Source: Anticarsia gemmatalis
Lineage: Eukaryota > Arthropoda > Insecta > Lepidoptera > Erebidae
Assembly (NCBI RefSeq): GCF_050436995.1
Contig: NC_134771.1
Coordinates: 312,501 to 376,500 of the forward strand
Length of the DNA stretch: 64,000 bases
Direction: 5' to 3'
Made by a program: the position numbers and the translations under genes. The stretch's first letter is position 1, and each line of letters starts with the position of its first letter. The notes beneath the pieces are model-generated. The model did no database searches and was not told where the DNA came from. It worked only from the letters and a program-made list of their open reading frames with translations. Shown one piece after another: positions 43,185 through 54,354 of the stretch.

Positions 43185-44739
43185 ACTCGTGTCCGCTACA
43201 CCGACGTGGTCCCCGCACCGACATCAAACCTGCACTCGATTAGCCATACAGTCCGGTGAGAGCCGAACATACCAACATACATCACATCTATGCGAGTATC
43301 TGTACCATTACCCCTAAGAACCTGGGACTTTTCACGATAACTCAGTGGTTAATTATAAATCTGGGACTTAACAACTATAGCTCAGTGGGTAAAGTGATTG
43401 CCAAGCTGTTAACATCACACTGGTGAACGTAGGTTCATTTCCCAGAGTAAATATTTATGATTTAAAAATAATAGTCCCTTTTGAAAAATACTGTAATTTT
43501 CTATCTACTGTCGTAATTGTAATAATTTATTGTCATGACAATTAATGTATTTTAAAAGACAGATACTTGCATAGATTTTTAATTTCCATATATTTATCAA
43601 ATTCAGTTAAAATAATATTAGTATCAGAAATTAAGATAATCTTGAAATAATATAAGTAAGTACTTGTTATTCTAAACTGGGTGACTATAGTCAATATTAT
43701 ATATTTTCTAATTGTAGAAAATTTTATAATTTTGATCTGAAAATACGAAAAAATCGTAATTTCCAGAAAAAATATTTTTCAAAAGGCTAAAGTTGCTCAG
43801 TTGAAATAACTTGCTACTAATTATCAATAATTAAATAAAATCATAATTATAATATCTAGAACTTAGTAATAGTAATATATTAATATCAACATAGTGGTTA
43901 ATATGGTCTTTTCATTGCGGTTTGATTCCCACCACAGAAAGAACCGAGATTTGTATGTTAGCAACATAAAAAAAAACATCTTAATGGTAGATGACCATAT
44001 TTATGACCAATATTACTATTTCTAATGTCTAAAAGACCGTATTTTTAAAGCGTATAAACTCATTTCGTACGTATATATTACACACTCGCACTTACGTACG
44101 CACGTTAACCGCAGCGGTAACGCCACGCAACCGCGGCGTGGTCGTTGCGTTTACACTGAACATACAACGTTAGTGTGAAGAGCTCCTTTTTTTTACATTC
44201 TGCTAATGTGCCGAAAAATCTAATAAATAAAGGAAAAAATTCACAATTTTTTCGGTCGTACGAGTTTATACGCCTGTAAAATACGTTATTTTCCTGTAAA
44301 ATATAGCCTGAAACATAACTAAAGTTAATATCGATGTGAGGTGCGGCCCGCGTTTGTGTTAACCGAATCAAATGACTGTGATGGCACGCGCTGTGTACGC
44401 TATTGTACCACTGGTTATTGACCCTAGGTTATAGGGTCTGAAATATTGGTAAATACACTGTTTTATGGTAAAAAAAACTATCTGGTATAGTAAAAAAAAT
44501 TAGTTCCAAGTCTCATTTTACTGATATTTTGAGATATACATAAGAAAATGTGATTTAAGATTACTTTTGTTTAAGATTCGTATGAAAATATGAATTATTA
44601 TGTATGTCTTAGAAAGGTTTTGATTAATCTACTTCATTTATCTATATAAATAATCGCCGAAAATGTATGTACGCTCAAACTTTTGAATAACTGAACTAAA
44701 TTGAATCATTCTTTTTTTAGTATGTTACTATCGCGACAA

Positions 44740-44965
44740 GTTTTGTTTGGGATTAATGGGATCATAATTCCCACAGGGGAAATCAAAGAGATTTATTATA
44801 TATCCGGACTACTGTGTGGGATTTATGGGATCAAAAATCCCACGGGAGATAACAACGGGATAAAAATTGGTATATCCGGATTAGTATTTTATGGAATCAA
44901 TGGGATCAAAAATCCCCCGGGAGAAATCAACGGGATAATATTGTCCTATACCCGGATGAAATCCA
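44740..44965 (+). repeat. Three tandem copies, about 70-74 bp
   Basis: GGGATCATAATTCCCACAGG at 44758, GGGATCAAAAATCCCACGGG at 44828 and GGGATCAAAAATCCCCCGGG at 44902 head three related units. Each continues with an ATCAAMGGGATAA phrase and a TATCCGGA/ACCCGGAT phrase. Each head is itself a small inverted repeat (GGGAT...ATCCC). Confidence 0.8.
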
Positions 44966-45689
44966 AAGTCCGTTAGTTTGAAATAAATAGTTAAAATTTG
45001 ATGAAAAGCCAGTGGTATATAAGTGCACGCGCATGCAAGCAGCCGCTCCCGCGGTAAAGTATTAGTGTTGGTCGCTACGTACGGTTCAATGTGGCCGGAG
45101 ACACGTGTAAGACTAGTATAGACGCGGTGACACTCGTTCATTTGTTGTTATTATGATAGAGCAAAAAATGAATGAAGAACAAATTCTGATTGTATATGAA
45201 GTGAAGAAGAAATAGTTAAAAAATATAGGCCCTATGAAATTAAATTTGACCATATTTTATGGTTTAAATGAAGTTTTTTTATGATAGGGTAATAATCATG
45301 TTTGTAAATTAAGTTCCATATAGCGTTGGGCAATGTTTGTGATCGCCATTTTCGTAAAAAATACACTCAAGAATTGAAACATTAACAATCATATCAACAT
45401 AAATATAATCAAAATAAATTTACTACCAATTTTGGTAAATAAGGTCCATATAAAAGATCTTTTCGACTCCAAAAATATCAAAAATAATCAAAAATTTCAA
45501 TGTTTTCGCACAAAATTGATCTTTTCAAAGCGAGTGTTCACCGCGTTAGTTATATAAATAAATAAAAAATATAAACAGGTTGTGCGTGGCGTGTGAATGT
45601 AACAGCGTGCGAGAGAGATAGCAATATTGTTTTTGTGTTATGTTGGATGTAGGGGCTGTGGGAACGAAGTAGTATAAGATTAATAAAAA

Positions 45690-46300
45690 TATGTTCTGTA
45701 CCCACTGCTGGGCAAGAGTCTCCTCCCGTAATGAGGGAGGGGTTAGGCCTTGAGTCCACCACGCTGGCTAAGTAGGGGACTTTGTATACCTACAAGAACT
45801 GTTTTCTCAGGCATGCAAGGTTTCATCACGATGTTTTCCTTCACCGTTGGAACAAGTGATAATTATTTCTAAAACACATTACGAGTTGGGACTTTACAAA
45901 GTTAAAATCTAATACACCAATGACTTTTCTAAGTTATGTTCGTGGTGCAATGGTTTAGGTCGCCGAAACCATCGTGTCGGGAGGTCGTGGGTTCGATTCC
46001 CACACGGAGGAATTATTTGTGCGATCCACAAATAATTGTTTCTGGTCTGGTTGTGCTTTGTGTCAGTTGTTTGTATGTTTGTAAAAGTCCCCGCGACACA
46101 AGAGCAATTCTTAATGCGGGAGTGTCTTTTTCAGAAAAAGAAATGTGCATGAAATAATGATCACTTGTTATAACGGTGAAGGAAAACATCGTGATGAATG
46201 ACATGTCTTAGAGTTGTTCAGTTTTTGAAATGCAAAGTCTAAGTTAACCCCTCTCTCATTATGGGAGGAGACCCTTGCCCAGCAGTGGGACAGTAATGTA
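45690..46300 (+). repeat. SINE cluster
   Basis: 45690-45880 is a 'CCCACTGCTGGGCAAGAGTC' repeat (same family as 59370). 45938-46130 is a tRNA-derived SINE: CGTGGTGCAATGGTTTAGGT as A box, GGTTCGATTCCCACACGGAG as B box and TTGTGCTTTGTGTCAGTTGT in the body. 46155-46300 holds the inner half of the first family again (GGAAAACATCGTGATG ... CCCTTGCCCAGCAGTGGGAC). The SINE appears to have inserted inside the first element, splitting it. Confidence 0.75.
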
Positions 46301-47700
46301 ATTAGGAACTTATGATTTTGAAATGTGTGCCTATCTCTACGGAGTATTGGCGTGATGTTATTAGTAGTTTGAAATTAAACGTCCTTTTCTAACTAGTTGC
46401 GAAGGAAAGAGACAAAAAATGAGTATTAATGATTTTGATGTCCGAAATGTGACAAAAATGGTTGATAAATATATCATACTCGTAGTTCGGAAAGTATTTT
46501 TTACTATAAAAATACGGGAAACCATTGATTTTAATATAAAAGTAAAGAAACAAAGATTAAATGTGATTTAACCCTTGCTGGCCCCTACATAACAACCCTT
46601 AAATAGTAAAAAAGGCAATTTTAACCAATCATTTTTATCCTCCCTGATTGGTTGTTTGTTGTGGCAACACTGATTCAATGTTGCCAACCTATGCGCTTAG
46701 TGTGGCCGCTTTTTATTGAACATATTTTTTAGGTATAGGAATTTTGTGGGATTCGAATTTTAGTAAAGTTAAAGATATTATATTCATAAACATGTTTTAG
46801 GGTCCAAACATCGTAACAAGGACCTCCTAGTCTAATCATTTGAGTTAAATAATAATGTATGTAAAATTCGCAGGTTCGAATTCCGATTAAAATCCCCACG
46901 GTGGGAGTAGTCTTTCAAAAAAATGCAAAAATAAATAAATAAAGTTTGAATCTCATAATATTGTAATAATGGTAATATAAGTATCAAAGAGCTATCTATC
47001 AAATATTACCTTAAAACTGGCAACACATCGACTCAGTGTTGCCACAAACAAAAAATAATAATAAGTTGTATTTTCAAGTGCATGTGATTCTAAGGAGTAA
47101 GAGTGAAAGAATCTCAGTTTAAGTTTAGGATTGTCTATGCCTAAAGTCTGTCTCTTAAATTAGTACAAATTGAATTATTTCTACTGATTTAATTACTATA
47201 TTTATATTAATATATTATATAGAATCTATACTTAATATCTATAAATGAGAAAAAACATGACAACTTAAAAATCATCGTAACTTTTTTGTTATAAAATAAA
47301 TTTATCCAACTTCGAAAATACAGCTGATATACAAATAGCCGATTTCAATAACCTACCTTGGATTACAGTTAGGTAAACTACAGTTGGCATAACAACATCT
47401 ACGGTTTGATATAGAGCAAAGATAGTTAGACAACTAAAACTGACTTATTTATATAAATCGTTGAAAGCAATTATCAAAATAAAGTGAAAATGTCTAAGAT
47501 ATTATCATATTAGTACGAAATTTATCATCAAAATGTCTTCAGTAATATGTGTTTTAAGTACAGCTTCTATATAATTTATTAATGTATATAAATAACAATT
47601 TATAATAAACATACATAACCCAATAAATACTACCTATGTATCTACGTGGCAGTGTGTATCTGACACACTTATATACAGAATTATTATTACATATAAGAGA

Positions 47701-47925
47701 CGCCTATAGCAGCGCTCACCGATCGGTAAACGATCTGTGAGTTAAGCAACACTTGGCGCGGTCATTACATAGATGGGTGACCGCATAGTGGTATTTTAAC
47801 TGAGCGTCTCCGTGTTGAAAAGGCACGGTTGTTGTCTATTAAGATATCAGTCGTTAAGCCATGTCAAAGGCCTTCGGGCGGCTTGAACAACTTTGACACT
47901 AGGTTGACCACTAACCTTATAAAAA
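47701..47925 (+). repeat. 5S-rRNA-derived SINE (SINE3-type), copy 1
   Basis: 47741-47784 reads GTTAAGCAACACTTGGCGCG then TAGATGGGTGACCGC, matching the internal promoter region (A box, intermediate element and C box) of 5S rRNA. The rest is unrelated: CTCCGTGTTGAAAAGGCACG, then TAACAGTCGTTAAGCC-like and TTTGACACTAGGTTGACCAC phrases. Copies 2 and 3 are at 54037 and 60181, and a 5'-truncated copy is at 54948. Confidence 0.75.
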
Positions 47926-50476
47926 ATGAATCTCGAGTTATGTATGTCTTATTATATAATTGTGAAAAACTACTCGAATATAATGAATATCATGTAAATG
48001 CGTAAGTTAACTTTGAACCAGTGTCGTTGAAATGGCTATAAGAAGACGATTTTCTTAAATGCAGCTAAAATGTATTTATTTTGAAATAACTGTCAGATTG
48101 TACGATATCTGAGAGAATATCAGTAGGAAAAGGGCTTAAGTCTAAGGTTACATAACTTCCAGATAAGTATTGGATAACTTAACTAAAGGAATTGTGACAG
48201 CTGTTCAACTGTTAACGTTAACTTGCAGATAGGTTAACTGGTACTAATTTGTAAGTTACTGATACTTAGTATAGTCTTAAACCCTTTTTCGATTGTCGTA
48301 AAAATCTCTTACAATGAAACTAACCAGTTAAAAGAATTCAGTGTATTATTTTCTCGAAAATAATGTATTGAACTTCAAAAAATATTTAAAGCATATTTTA
48401 TGCTATTTTTAATATAAAAAACACAGATTTTTACTGTTGGTAACACTGCCTTGAATACTGGCAACACTCGAATTCTCTTTGGTTTGTGATCACGTATGTC
48501 TATGCTATTCTTGCCTTTGTTGTCTGTGGTTTTAGGGTTTTATGCCCTAAGCTCTCTAAAATGATATTTTAAAATGATTTATCTGTTCCTAAAAGTTTGT
48601 TACTGCAGACAACTTAATTCCGATAAGGAAGACCTTTTCTAAAAAAAATCTTGTTGAAAGACTAGACTGGATTTTACCGAATATATGGTGAATATGAGTA
48701 TTTAAATCTCGCGTATTCAGTCCAACAAACTTAAGTGTGGTGAATCTCAAAAGAATATTATTCTTTGAAATATTTGCTGATTGAAAAATCAGTACTTAAG
48801 TAACCAATTTGAAAAATCGTGCTATTCTTTTGATATACGTGATCATATTCCAAAACAAACTATTGTGTAACCTTTAGTCGATAATTTAATCGTTACCCTA
48901 TTATTAAACTAATCACTTCTGGATAAGTGGTAGTTAGCTTATCAGCTGGAATATTGACGAATGTCACTTTATCCACTAGGTAAGTTATCTAACAGTTGCC
49001 CAAAGGTGTGAAACTGACAGTCAGTATGAAATTTTGACTAAATTTTCGATAATTGTGATGAAATTGTTATAAGTTATTTTCTATGGGGTATAGATTGGCT
49101 ATCGACTATCTATTTTATTCGGTTTATAAAAGGACGGTGAAGCGACAATTATGAATAAGAAATTCTTTATACGAACTTAAATAAAGCTGAAAACACAGCA
49201 TAATTGAATAATTTACGTTAATAAGTAAATAGTGGTTTACTTATCAGATGGAATATTGACAAATATGAACAAAAAATTACTGTCATCTCTAAGTTAGGTT
49301 ATCCTATTTATCAATAAGCTAAACCTACAAAATTTTTATAAAGCAGAATTGTCGACATGAAATGCTTGCTATTAACAAATAAATAAGATATTTAAATGTA
49401 TCAAGACCACACAAAACATACCTTTGTACTTCTAGTAAACACAAAAATACTTGAATTATGGGATATTGCGAATTCTATCCTATGGCTAAGCAAATAAAGA
49501 TGAATTTTATTTATTTTGTCGCTTCATCGTCCATTTTTTCCCGATATTTAAGGACTCAAGTCCTTCACACATTGTTTCCACATTAAGTGGTAAGAAAATC
49601 TATTTGTACTAGTTTATAAAAATAAGGCATTTTTTGATTATATTGCATTTTTTTGTTGATCAAATCATGTTGTTGAGATTTAGTTTGGAGATTGAAGTCT
49701 TTGAGGTAGCGAGCGATGTGTGTTGCGAATTATTTCATGAAGAAATGTATTGAAAAAAGCATTTTTTGATGCAGCTAAGGTAACTAGGCTGATTGAAATA
49801 TGTTTGTAATGAAAATAAATGTATTTAAAGGTCTATTGTAAAGGATTTACAATAAGTTAAAATGTACTATTTCTAAATAAATATGATCTAGTTTTTTATG
49901 TGTGGCCATATTATTATTTTTAAATTACACTTAAAATTTTGTAAGAAAACTTGAGATTGTGTTAGGAAACCTTAGAATTCGAAGTAATTATAGATCTGTT
50001 CTTTTTGAATCCCAGTTTTTAGCTTTAATTTTCGAACTTAAAATGTAAGTCAACTATCTACGTTTTTACCCGATTGCGCGACGCAAAGGAAAGTAATAAA
50101 AATGAAATAATTCGCAACACACCACAAAAAATTGTACCCACGATAACTAGTTCCCAATATCAATGGGACCATTTGTATGTAAAACCCAAAATACTGCATT
50201 TTTATTTCGAAAAAGCATCTGTAAAATACAACAAAAAATATCGACGAAATTATGTTACATGAACTTTTTCACATGGCAACATTTTTTGCCGATGTTTTTT
50301 GTGTGAGCAACACTTTAATATCATTTTCATCTGTGATTTAAATATGTATTTATTTATGTAGTGACAAAAATATAGCACAATTTGACTTAAAAAATAACTG
50401 CTAATGCAGTTTTCAGGAAAAATATTTAATTGTTACTATTTTTCATCCTAAATCTATATACAGATGCTTGATTTCT

Positions 50477-50600
50477 AACTTTTACTAGAAAATACAACAT
50501 CAAAAATTGTAAAAAGTTGGCTATGAAATAATGTACATTTTTGTTTTATTAATTTTTAATACATATTTCATAGCTAACTAAACTTCTAGTAAAAATACGA
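50477..50600. repeat. Imperfect inverted repeat, hairpin-like
   Basis: The outer arms TTTTACTAGAA and TTCTAGTAAAA and the inner arms AGTTGGCTATGAAATAATGT and ACATATTTCATAGCTAACT are nested complements around an AT-rich centre. It could be a small MITE. No coding sequence. Confidence 0.65.
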
Positions 50601-51037
50601 AACTTTATGGTCAATATTACATTTCTATAGGCAACTATTTAGTCGAATAATCGATATACAAAATAAATATTCGCCTTAAAGTTTCTGTTCAAAATTTACT
50701 GCGTTTGAATCGCATAAACGACTTGGTATAAGTCGGGTCATATGTAAGTGAAAGTGGGTTTTGCTCAAAGTGTGTATCTAGACTTGCGAGTCACGTGCAA
50801 TATATAGCATAATTATTATTTTGTTTCCAATAAAACTATTAAAAATCGATTTTTCTTGTTTTCTTTGACATACCATATACGCAAAATTATCTCTACGATG
50901 CCTCTATTGTCTTATGCTGAGGCTAGAGGCTTTACAGAAGCAATTTGCAATGTATAACTAGCAGACTAGCAGCAACTAGAAAATCTAGCATCTACGATGG
51001 CCCAGCGACGATGGGACGCAGCGAAGACTTATAAAAA

Positions 51038-51185
51038 AGGAACTTCCGCACTAAGAATTGGTCTTGTGTCGCGGGTACTTTTACAAACAACGGACACAAA
51101 GAACATCCAGACCCGAAACAATGGTTCGTACAAATATTTGTTCCGTATGGAAATCGAACCCACAACCTCCTGACGCAATGATAGC
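51038..51185 (-). repeat. tRNA-derived SINE, reverse strand, diverged
   Basis: Read on the - strand it matches the 19496/45938 family: CACTAAGAATTGGTCTTGTG and CAAACAACGGACACAAAGAA are complements of the body, and GGAAATCGAACCCACAACCT is the complement of the B box. The A-box end is poorly preserved. Confidence 0.7.
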
Positions 51186-51840
51186 TCTTTTGTCTTAAGT
51201 GTAAAGCAGAGAACTAGTATGCATATTGTAGAGAAAATACCAGTATTTTTAATTACAACACGAGTCATAAAGGTTTATGTTAATAATTTTAAAGTGAAGA
51301 AAAGTTTAAAATACAATCAGTTCACGAGTAAATAAAACATCAATTATTTAGATATGTTTAATTTAAATACAAAATCTAACATATATGTTTGGTACAAATT
51401 ATGTCTAAGTAATTTATATAAAAAATCTAATTCATAGGCTTACGAATAGTTATCAATTCGTGAACAATAGCATTGTAGGCAGAATGAACGACAGTTCGAT
51501 TCTGGGTTGAACACAGTACTACACGTATATGAGAATCAGTCACATGGAATAACTAGCTAGAAATGTCGAACTAAAAAAATTACAGGCAGCAGCGAATTGT
51601 AATAGCCAGTTTCAGCACTTATGAATAAGTATCGATTACTTTTTCAGGTGACTTTTTACAGCTGTTTGTTAGTTCATACATTTGCTGTCACTTTTATCTA
51701 TGAGATATGCTATCAGGCGCTTATACTAAAGTCCTGAAACTTGTCATAAACTAAAAACATGTAATAAAAACTTTAAAGTATTTATTTTATAATTACATAA
51801 ATTTAAAGTTAGTAATGCAAGATTTCGAATGCCAATGCCT

Positions 51841-51949
51841 GGTTTCTGAAGCACATTTAGCGGTAGTTTATCTATTCAAACTGTTTTTTTTTTAATGAGT
51901 TTAAACGCTAATGAATAGATAAACTACCGCTAAATGTATCTCAGAAACC
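51841..51949. repeat. Long hairpin: 26-bp perfect arms extended to about 38 bp
   Basis: 51853-51878 (ACATTTAGCGGTAGTTTATC and onwards) is the exact reverse complement of 51912-51937. After a 3-nt mismatch the arms pair again over GGTTTCTGA (51841-51849 with 51941-51949). The loop is 33 nt with a run of T. The size and perfection suggest a young MITE or a hairpin transcript. Confidence 0.9.
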
Positions 51950-52129
51950 GGGGGATAGTTGACTAAGGCCCGTACGAACCACCATTTTGGAAGATGTATA
52001 CAGTAACTGTTTCTCATAGACGCGTTTATAAGCATATTTATACATAGTTGGAGGGGTAATAGAAATATTTGGGATGTTTCATCAATTCCTTTAACTTATT
52101 CATGCCTTTGCAGTCTGGGGAATAATATC

Positions 52130-52365
52130 ATGTTATAAGCCAGATAACTGGGCTTTGAAGGTCCGATAGACAGTCGCTTCATATTATAATCCTTTCCAGT
52201 CTTACCGAGAGGTATCGTGTTATAAGATAACCCAGGTAAACTGTGTTGTGGAGGTCAGATAGACAGTCGCTCCATGTAAAACACTGGTATTCAGCTGCAT
52301 CCTGTGAGACTGGAAGCCGACTCCAACATAGTTGGAAGAAAGGCTAAACTGATATTTTAGCTCAA
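52130..52365 (-). repeat. LINE-like 3' tail, reverse strand
   Basis: Complement of the element at 41420-41720: TGTTATAAGATAACCCAGGT, then CATGTAAAACACTGGTATTC and AGACTGGAAGCCGACTCCAA. A partially duplicated phrase (ATCATGTTATAAGCCAGATA) at its left suggests two overlapping fragments. Confidence 0.55.
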
Positions 52366-52711
52366 TATAACAGCCATAGATGGGCAAATACAAAGATAGA
52401 TATTTTGATAGAATTACAAATAATTTGTCCCATACAATTATTTAGCCTGAACTATTATAAAACAAACAATTTGTAATAAAAATTGATGAAACACCCTAAA
52501 CAAACATTTTCAATATTCTAGTGAACTAGAAAGCTTAATAATTCAAACCAGTCTAATGTAATTACACTGCCGAGCAAATTATCAGCCCACATCGTCTAAG
52601 GAATGTTTAGTTTCGTTTTCATTTACAATTTTAAAGCACGCGACCAATAATTTTGCTCGGCACTGTATCTCTTTGAAAAGATGTAATTTTATTTTTCAAA
52701 ATCATTTATTG

Positions 52712-52768
52712 AAAGATTTACGTAATTTTAAAGTAATTTTATTATTTACTAAAATTACGTAAATCTTT
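52712..52768. repeat. Perfect 19-bp inverted repeat with 19-nt loop
   Basis: 52712-52730 (AAAGATTTACGTAATTTTA) is the exact reverse complement of 52750-52768. The AT-rich loop between them is 19 nt. Each arm also contains the small palindrome TTACGTAA. Confidence 0.9.
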
Positions 52769-53564
52769 TTTCAAAGTAAAAATCATTGAATAAAAACAAT
52801 ATACGAAATAAAAATTGTCTCCTAAAAAAGTTGGTAGTACGTGTAATATGAATGCTTCGAGAAAAGGATGTTACGGCCGTGCCGCTTTTTTTTTGCTCGA
52901 CTTGCGGGGGCACTTCCGTGCCCCCAGATTACACTGTCGTGAAAGAAAATTGACCCAACAATTTTTTTTTACAAATTCGTGTCAAAATTGTACACGATTT
53001 TTTTTACATAATTTTTATAACATCACGCCTGTTATATATTAAAGGGGGTAAGTACAATAAGCAGAGGTGTTGTATACACACATATTTAGTTAAATTTAAA
53101 TACCTCATGACAAAGTGAGATTTTGATAAAATTTTACTAGCCCAGGAGTTGAACCCGGATTCATTACATCCCTTTTCACTACACCATTCAATAAGTAGAT
53201 CAACAACATTTGAGTCAGCCGAAAGTGATTCTTTCTTTTGACCAAATTGAGAATAGAACCCCATACACAGTCGTATTAACCACAAAACCATCGAGCTTTC
53301 CAAAACACTTATATACCCGACACGAGACTCAAACCCGTAACAATCTTAATATACCTTTACAAAAATACCCTCATTTTTCGAAATATTACACATTTTCTCT
53401 CACGACAATGTCCAAAATTTGTATGTATGTATGTATGTTTATAATAAGTACAAAAGTCTTTCTGGCACTCCTTAATCATTTCACACCACAGGGTTTATTT
53501 ACCCCAAAAACACTCACTTCGAAAAACCGCTTTTTTATGTTAAAATTTAAGATTTTTTTACAAT

Positions 53565-53800
53565 ATGGTTAACATGGTCACCTCGCCGCAATAACCGTAG
53601 CGCCGCGTGTGGTTCCAATACCACCCGGGACTAATATTTGTGTGATGAGCACGAGTATTTGTTCTGAGCTTGTTAATTCTATATAAGTATGTATTTACAA
53701 GTATATAAGTATGTTTATCAGTTATCTGGTTACAGTACAAGCTCTGCTTAGTTTGGAATCAAATGACCGTGTGTGAGTTGTCCAAAAATATTCATAAATA
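53565..53800 (+). repeat. SINE, ATATAAGTATGT family
   Basis: GGTTAACATGGTCACCTCGC, then CCGTAGCGCCGCGTGTGGTT, then GTATGTATTTACAAGTATAT and GTACAAGCTCTGCTTAGTTT. The start is truncated within the A-box region. Closest to the copy at 21730-21958. Confidence 0.75.
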
Positions 53801-54036
53801 TTTTATACACATTTTAATGTGACACGGTTTAAACTTCAAATCGTTGCTATGGAGAATTTTTCATTGGAAAAAATACTCAATAACATTATAACTCAATTCA
53901 CCAAAAAGGAATGAAACTCACTTTTACTGACTGACAACTTTTGCAAATGTCAAAAAGACGATTATTCCTCTCGTCTCATTACAAACGTGCGAACTACAGT
54001 TTGAAACCCCTAAATTGAAGAATGAAAACGCTTAGG

Positions 54037-54265
54037 TACAGCCAATTGCGCCCACAGGTCGGCAAACGATCTGTGGGTTAAGTTAAGCAACCTTAGCGCG
54101 GACATTAAATAGATGGGTGACCGTTCATATTTAAACTAAGCATCTCCGTGCTTTCGTGCATGTAAAATGTCCCGGTTGTTGTCAATTAAAATAACAGTCG
54201 TTAAGCCACGTTAAAGGCCTTTCGAGCTAGAACAATACAAACACTAGGCTGACCACGAACCATAC
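54037..54265 (+). repeat. 5S-rRNA-derived SINE, copy 2
   Basis: AACGATCTGTGGGTTAAG, GCAACCTTAGCGCGGAC and ATAGATGGGTGACCG correspond to the 5S promoter region, followed by a tail with AATAACAGTCGTTAAGCCAC. It has a small insertion (GTTAAGTTAAGCAACC) relative to copy 1. It lies about 90 bp beyond the BTBD10 stop. Confidence 0.75.
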
Positions 54266-54354
54266 GATAAACCACTTAAATTTCAACCGTCTTACAGCCA
54301 ACAAAACAACGCCATTAATAACCTTCCGACCGCTCGATTCGAGCGGCGTGGATA

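Larger units (their letters stand above)
43185..54354. other. Intergenic region, AT-rich, repeat-bearing
   Basis: Eleven kb between the DAZAP2-like stop and the BTBD10 stop without a convincing gene on either strand; the longest open frames (about 100-120 codons near 53.0-53.6 kb) are low-complexity or cross SINE sequence. Part of the left side may be 3' UTR. 43890-44700 and 46300-50400 show nothing beyond AT-rich sequence and short inverted repeats. Confidence 0.5.

Noticed and set aside
44105..44371. 88-codon reverse-strand frame
   Set aside because: No family features; it lies in AT-rich DNA beyond the DAZAP2-like gene and is probably chance.
53004..53572. 99- and 120-codon frames on opposite strands
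   Set aside because: They overlap each other, lack recognisable domains and include low-complexity sequence; no splice-linked continuation was found.
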